DNA from: an uncultured Eggerthellaceae bacterium
Lineage (GTDB): Bacteria > Actinomycetota > Coriobacteriia > Coriobacteriales > Eggerthellaceae
NCBI GenBank assembly: GCA_934630905.1
Contig: CAKTXN010000001.1
Span: forward strand, 54,092 to 118,091
Reading direction: 5' to 3'
Length of the DNA: 64,000 nt
Shown: one piece after another, positions 60,561 through 64,000 of the stretch
How the letters are laid out: each line of letters begins with the position of its first letter
Numbering within the stretch: position 1 is the first letter of the stretch
The notes under the pieces: model-generated
What the model saw: only the letters and a program-made list of their open reading frames with translations
Databases searched by the model: none
What the model was told of the DNA's origin: nothing
Program-made: the position numbers and the translations under genes

Positions 60561-62855
60561 CTACTCCTTTGCAGAAGACGCCTGATCAAGTACGTTTAAG
60601 GGGGTATAGGCCGCATCAGCAGCGGTGGGGGCCGCAGCATCGGCGCCCGCACCAGCAGTGGCGCCAGAACCAGCAGCGACAACAGCGCCTGCATCACCCC
60701 TGGAGCCCGCACCAACGGTGGTGCCAGCGCCCACAGCGCCCGCGCCACCCGCCGCAGCAGCATCCGCAACAGCAAGAACGCCTTCGCCACCTGCGCCGTT
60801 GAAGAAATTCGCATGCCACGTTGTTTTGCCAATGAGCTTATCGAACATCAGCAAAACACCAGGCAGGAACGTCATTACCAAGAACAGCGACAAAATGGTA
60901 CCACGCAGCAACAGCAAGCCCAGAAGCGCAATGAGTTCGTTCGTGTTCGTGAGCCACAGCACGCCGCCCGCCAGCGCAAGAATGCTCGCGGAAATCAAGA
61001 TACTTGCAAAGCTCTGGCCTGTCGCACGATGCAACGCCTGCTTCGCCGGCATAGTCGTGCGGAACTGCCGATACGTGTCCGTGAACAGAATGGCGTAGTC
61101 AACCGTCGCGCCCAACTGCACCGTGTTAATCACCAAATAACCCAGGTAATTCAAGCTGTCGCCTGCAAAATATGGCACGCTCAAATTGATGATGATGGCG
61201 CTTTCGATGGTAGCCACCAGCAAAATGGGCAGCGTGGCGGAACGGAACGTGACCACCAGCACCAGCAAAATGGCAATAATGGCAAGCGGATTTGTTTTGG
61301 AGTTATCATCGGTGCTCACAGCGCGCATGTCGTACAAGCTGGGAATCTCACCCACAATGTAGCTGGTGTCATAAAAGTTTGCGCAGGTCGCACGTATGTT
61401 TTCATACAACCCGAACGCAGTGTCGCCTTCCGTAAGCGTATCGGAGTACACAATCAGGCGCGCGTAATTCTCGGAGTAGAACTGGCTTAACGCGGAGCTG
61501 GGCACCATGAACTCGGGCACAGACGCCCCCACCGACGTTGCATACGAAACAACGCTTGTCACATGGTCAAGCCCTTCAAGCTGCTGCGCCAGCGCAAGTT
61601 CCGTACCCACCTGCCCGCGCGGAACCAGCACCACCGTGGCCGTGGAATTGCCGAACGCTTCCTCGATTGCCACCTGATCAGCCGCGGCGCGCGTCTGGCT
61701 TTCCGCTGTGGAGCCCATGCCGTACGTGAACGTGGTCGAGCCCTGCCCCAAGAAGCACGGAACAATGAGCACCGCCACCAGCACCACCACGGGAATGCGC
61801 AGCGGGGCCACGAACTTCCCCATGTTTTTAAACGACGGCATAAGCGGCCGATGATGCGTGCGATCGATGAGCTTGTACGTAAGGCACGTGAAGGCCGGCA
61901 AGAACACCATGACGCACAAAAAGCTCAAGACAATGCCCTTGACCAGGGTTAATCCCAGTTCAGCGCCAATGCGAAACTGCATGATAGACAGCACCGCAAA
62001 GCCAAACGCCGTAGTAGCAGCACTTGCCGCAACCGATGAAAAGCTCTGCTTCATGGCGGCGCGCATGGCAACCGCAACGTTGGGTTCCGTTTCGCGGAAA
62101 CGACGAAACGCGTGCAGCAAGAAAATAGCGTAGTCCAGCGAAACCGCAAGCTGCAAGATGGGCGAAACGGTGAACGCAATGTTCGAGACTTCGCCCAGAA
62201 CCAGGTTCGTTCCCATGTTCAGCAGAATGGAAACGCCAATGGCCAGCAGGAAATAGATAGGCTCAAGCCACGATGTGGTAGACACCACCAGCAAAAGCAA
62301 AATGAGCGGCACCAAAATGAAGAACGCGTTTACCACTTCGGAAACCGCCATCGATTTCGTCTCGGCAGTCTTCACGGCTTCGCCCGCAATGTGGCCCGAT
62401 TCGCCCACAATCTCGTAGATTCCGTTTACAGCCTGCGTGTCTTTATCGGTATCGATGGTCACGCTGAACAGGGCGTTTCCGTTTTTGTAGTAATTTTCTA
62501 CCAGAGCTTTGTCCTGTGTTTCCAGCGGAATGCGCACATCAGCCACGTCATCAAGCCACATGACCGACTCCACGCCGGGCACGTTCTGCATTTGCTTCTT
62601 GTAATCAAGCGCCTGAGCAAGTGAAACATCTTCCACCATAACACGCGCATTGGGCACCGCTTCGGTGAACTCGTCTTCCATCACGCGCAGGCTTTGAGCG
62701 GAATCGCAGCTTTTCGGCAAATACGATGACATGTCGTAATTCACCGACACCATAAGCGCGCTCACGGCACAGACCAGGCACAACAGGGCCGTGACCACAA
62801 CAATGCCTTTCCGGTGATTCACCACGAAGGCAGTGTAGGCATCCATAACCTTCAT
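60561..62855 (-). CDS. MMPL/RND-superfamily transporter
   Basis: 764 residues with the two-times-six helix plan: TM1 (about 17-37), an external loop to about 165, five helices (about 165-345), TM7 (about 355-375), a second loop and helices to about 690. LDYAIFLLHAFRR and VDYAILFTDTYRQ are the paired proton-relay-type motifs. Such exporters move lipids or hydrophobic compounds. The last 75 residues are Gly/Ala low complexity (AGGAGAVGAGTT...), an odd cytoplasmic tail. AGGGAAG precedes ATG 62855. Confidence 0.88.
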   Translation of the reverse strand: MKVMDAYTAFVVNHRKGIVVVTALLCLVCAVSALMVSVNYDMSSYLPKSCDSAQSLRVMEDEFTEAVPNARVMVEDVSLAQALDYKKQMQNVPGVESVMWLDDVADVRIPLETQDKALVENYYKNGNALFSVTIDTDKDTQAVNGIYEIVGESGHIAGEAVKTAETKSMAVSEVVNAFFILVPLILLLLVVSTTSWLEPIYFLLAIGVSILLNMGTNLVLGEVSNIAFTVSPILQLAVSLDYAIFLLHAFRRFRETEPNVAVAMRAAMKQSFSSVAASAATTAFGFAVLSIMQFRIGAELGLTLVKGIVLSFLCVMVFLPAFTCLTYKLIDRTHHRPLMPSFKNMGKFVAPLRIPVVVLVAVLIVPCFLGQGSTTFTYGMGSTAESQTRAAADQVAIEEAFGNSTATVVLVPRGQVGTELALAQQLEGLDHVTSVVSYATSVGASVPEFMVPSSALSQFYSENYARLIVYSDTLTEGDTAFGLYENIRATCANFYDTSYIVGEIPSLYDMRAVSTDDNSKTNPLAIIAILLVLVVTFRSATLPILLVATIESAIIINLSVPYFAGDSLNYLGYLVINTVQLGATVDYAILFTDTYRQFRTTMPAKQALHRATGQSFASILISASILALAGGVLWLTNTNELIALLGLLLLRGTILSLFLVMTFLPGVLLMFDKLIGKTTWHANFFNGAGGEGVLAVADAAAAGGAGAVGAGTTVGAGSRGDAGAVVAAGSGATAGAGADAAAPTAADAAYTPLNVLDQASSAKE

Positions 62856-63227
62856 GAGCTGCTTCCCTCCCCGCCTGCTTATGCATATCCCGCTTGCCTT
62901 GCAAGCGCACCAGTCCGTCGCGTGTTTCCCGCCTGCGCCAAATGGCGCGCCCGTCCGTCATGGGGTCCTGCGCAAGAGCGCTCGCGTGCATTCTTGCGCA
63001 GTGCGTTGCGTCTGCGCGCGTTCTCGCGCGCCCTCTTCGCCTTGCGTTTGCCGCGGATACGCCACCGCACACCCGCAGAGCGCCGAACTTTATTACTGTC
63101 TTTCATTATGGCACAAATCGCCCTATGAACAGGCGTCACGCGCACCCGTTTAGACGAAAAACCGTAGTGACAGCGCGAAAAAGTGTTAAACTTTCCCGAG
63201 ATATATTCCCATTCAAGGAGGCATACC
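62856..63227. other. Divergent MMPL/moaE promoter region
   Basis: 372 bp. No gene is supported; the left half is Arg-codon-rich in every frame, but without a start with a ribosome binding site. AAGGAGG precedes the moaE-like start. Confidence 0.3.
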
Positions 63228-63626
63228 ATGGCAAAGCAAGAACCATCGGTTGACCAGTGGCTTATCGAGGCAAAAGCATCTGAAGCCGCAGCTCAATGCG
63301 GCATGTTTCTGACTCACAACGGCGTAGTGCGCATCACGCCAAAAGCGCAGGTGCGTCAGGGCGAAGAGGGCTTACCCGAAGTCATTGCGGTTGATTTTTC
63401 CTACGACGCAGAAGGCTTGGCGGCGGCCGAGAAAGAAGCGCTTACCTGGCCGGGTGTCTATTACGTGCGCACTTGGCTCAACGAAGGCCGCTGCGAAGTG
63501 GGCGACTCGCTGATGTACGTGCTGATTGGCGCCGACATTCGCCCGCGTTGCATCGACGCGCTGCAAAAGCTTGTGGGCCACATCAAAAATGATCTGGTGG
63601 TAGAGAAAGAGATCTACGCTGAGTAG
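63228..63626 (+). CDS. moaE: MoaE-like molybdopterin synthase catalytic subunit
   Basis: 132 residues. The pattern from THNGVVRITPKAQVRQ through VDFSYDAEGLAAAEKEALTWPGVYYVRTWLNEGRCEVGDSLMYVLIGADIRPRCIDALQKLV to KEIY follows the MoaE fold (Arg/Lys near the start, GRxxVGD-like turn, C-terminal KE). MoaE transfers sulfur to precursor Z with MoaD. The usual KK(E)xW active-site end is altered to VVEKEIY, so a divergent role is possible. AAGGAGG is ideally placed before ATG 63228. No other moa gene is adjacent. Confidence 0.75.
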   Translation: MAKQEPSVDQWLIEAKASEAAAQCGMFLTHNGVVRITPKAQVRQGEEGLPEVIAVDFSYDAEGLAAAEKEALTWPGVYYVRTWLNEGRCEVGDSLMYVLIGADIRPRCIDALQKLVGHIKNDLVVEKEIYAE

Positions 63627-63640
63627 TTCTTGATGCTTGA

Positions 63641-63725
63641 AGGGGCCAATCGGCTCCCTTTTCTCAAGAACACTCACGGTTATCGGCGTCGCAAGGATGT
63701 TTAGGGGGTCTGTCGGCCCCCTTTT
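63641..63725 (+). terminator. Two tandem terminators after moaE
   Basis: AGGGGCC/GGCTCCCTTTT (63641-63662) and GGGGGTC/GGCCCCCTTTT (63704-63725), each with a 4-nt loop and T4, lie 15 and 78 bp after the stop codon. Confidence 0.8.
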
Positions 63726-63790
63726 CTCAATCTAATCGCAGTCTAATCGCCGCTTTTCGGGACGCCGCGTTAAAAAACCGACCTTGAATT

Positions 63791-64000
63791 CAGGCAAATC
63801 GACGATAGAGAGTAGTTTGAGAGAGTCGTTGGGCAACTTTTACTGCTTCGTGAAGAATGACTCAAATTAAGTTTCACTATTTCCCCAGGTCACAGGCTCG
63901 CGTGGTTTTTGCACACGATTCAAATCCGGGAAAGCCCAGCCTTCAACCACTCTCTATCGTCGATTTGCCTGCATTTACCCCCATTTTTCCAACAAGAGGG
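63791..64000. repeat. Palindromic element, copy 4 (runs to the window end)
   Basis: Perfect 23-bp inverted arms at 63791-63813 and 63949-63971 (core AAATCGACGATAGAGAG). The sequence after the right arm ends CCATTTTTCCAACAAGA, like the right ends of the elements at 32911, 36665 and 49210. The left outer end is not recognisable. Confidence 0.65.

Overview
The window looks like chromosomal DNA of an anaerobic actinobacterium of the Eggerthellaceae/Coriobacteriia type. This is inferred from gene content, not from a search. The clues are a Tat-exported flavoprotein reductase beside a membrane-anchored multiheme cytochrome, a LuxR regulator with an integral-membrane sensor half, a rubrerythrin-based peroxide defence, an SLH-type surface protein and moderately high GC. 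No phage genes, transposases, rRNA or CRISPR arrays were seen. One tRNA (Ala, anticodon CGC) is present.

Layout: 0.15-1.7 kb holds a PucR/CdaR-like regulator, followed by decayed toxin-antitoxin DNA. 2.7-4.6 kb is an oxidative-stress operon: a Fur/PerR-type regulator overlapping a fused flavin reductase-rubredoxin-rubrerythrin. 5.0-9.5 kb is an anaerobic respiration locus: a LuxR regulator interrupted by an in-frame TGA, a five-heme cytochrome and a Tat flavoprotein reductase. 10.2-12.0 kb has a PGPGW membrane protein and an SLH surface protein. 12.2-24.9 kb is a divergent surface-polysaccharide and metabolic locus. Leftward it encodes fumarase-type dehydratase subunits, MmgE/PrpD, a U32-like TIM barrel, an Ldh-family dehydrogenase, a polysaccharide pyruvyltransferase and a flippase. 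Rightward it encodes a sugar-phosphate transferase-GT4 fusion, a citrate-lyase-like aldolase and an ATP-grasp ligase. 24.9-25.6 kb carries a MntA/HepT module.

25.8-43.5 kb is mainly core genome: ychF, an NSS transporter, leuS, engB, a degenerate homocysteine methyltransferase, galU, tRNA-Ala, and the metG-tatD-(iron-sulfur flavoprotein)-rsmA-veg cluster. 42.6-48.8 kb holds a peptidoglycan deacetylase, a secreted coiled-coil/glucosaminidase-like protein, a probable queuine-salvage pair (radical SAM plus YhhQ), an Rnl2-type RNA ligase and a class I aldolase. 49.5-53.8 kb encodes TM2, PRC-barrel, YtxH-like and low-complexity envelope proteins. Then come serS, a 7TM/HD-GYP signalling protein, an MMPL transporter with a YhgE-like partner, and MoaE.

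The most unusual content lies between genes. There is an AT-rich array of four TAGGAG...CTCCTA hairpins (27238-27520). A family of roughly 215-240 bp palindromic elements occurs at 32911, 36665 and 49210, with a related one at the window end; their stems differ in sequence between copies but stay self-complementary. Three exact copies of a 32-bp palindrome and two promoter-to-terminator intervals without genes (candidate small RNAs) complete the set.
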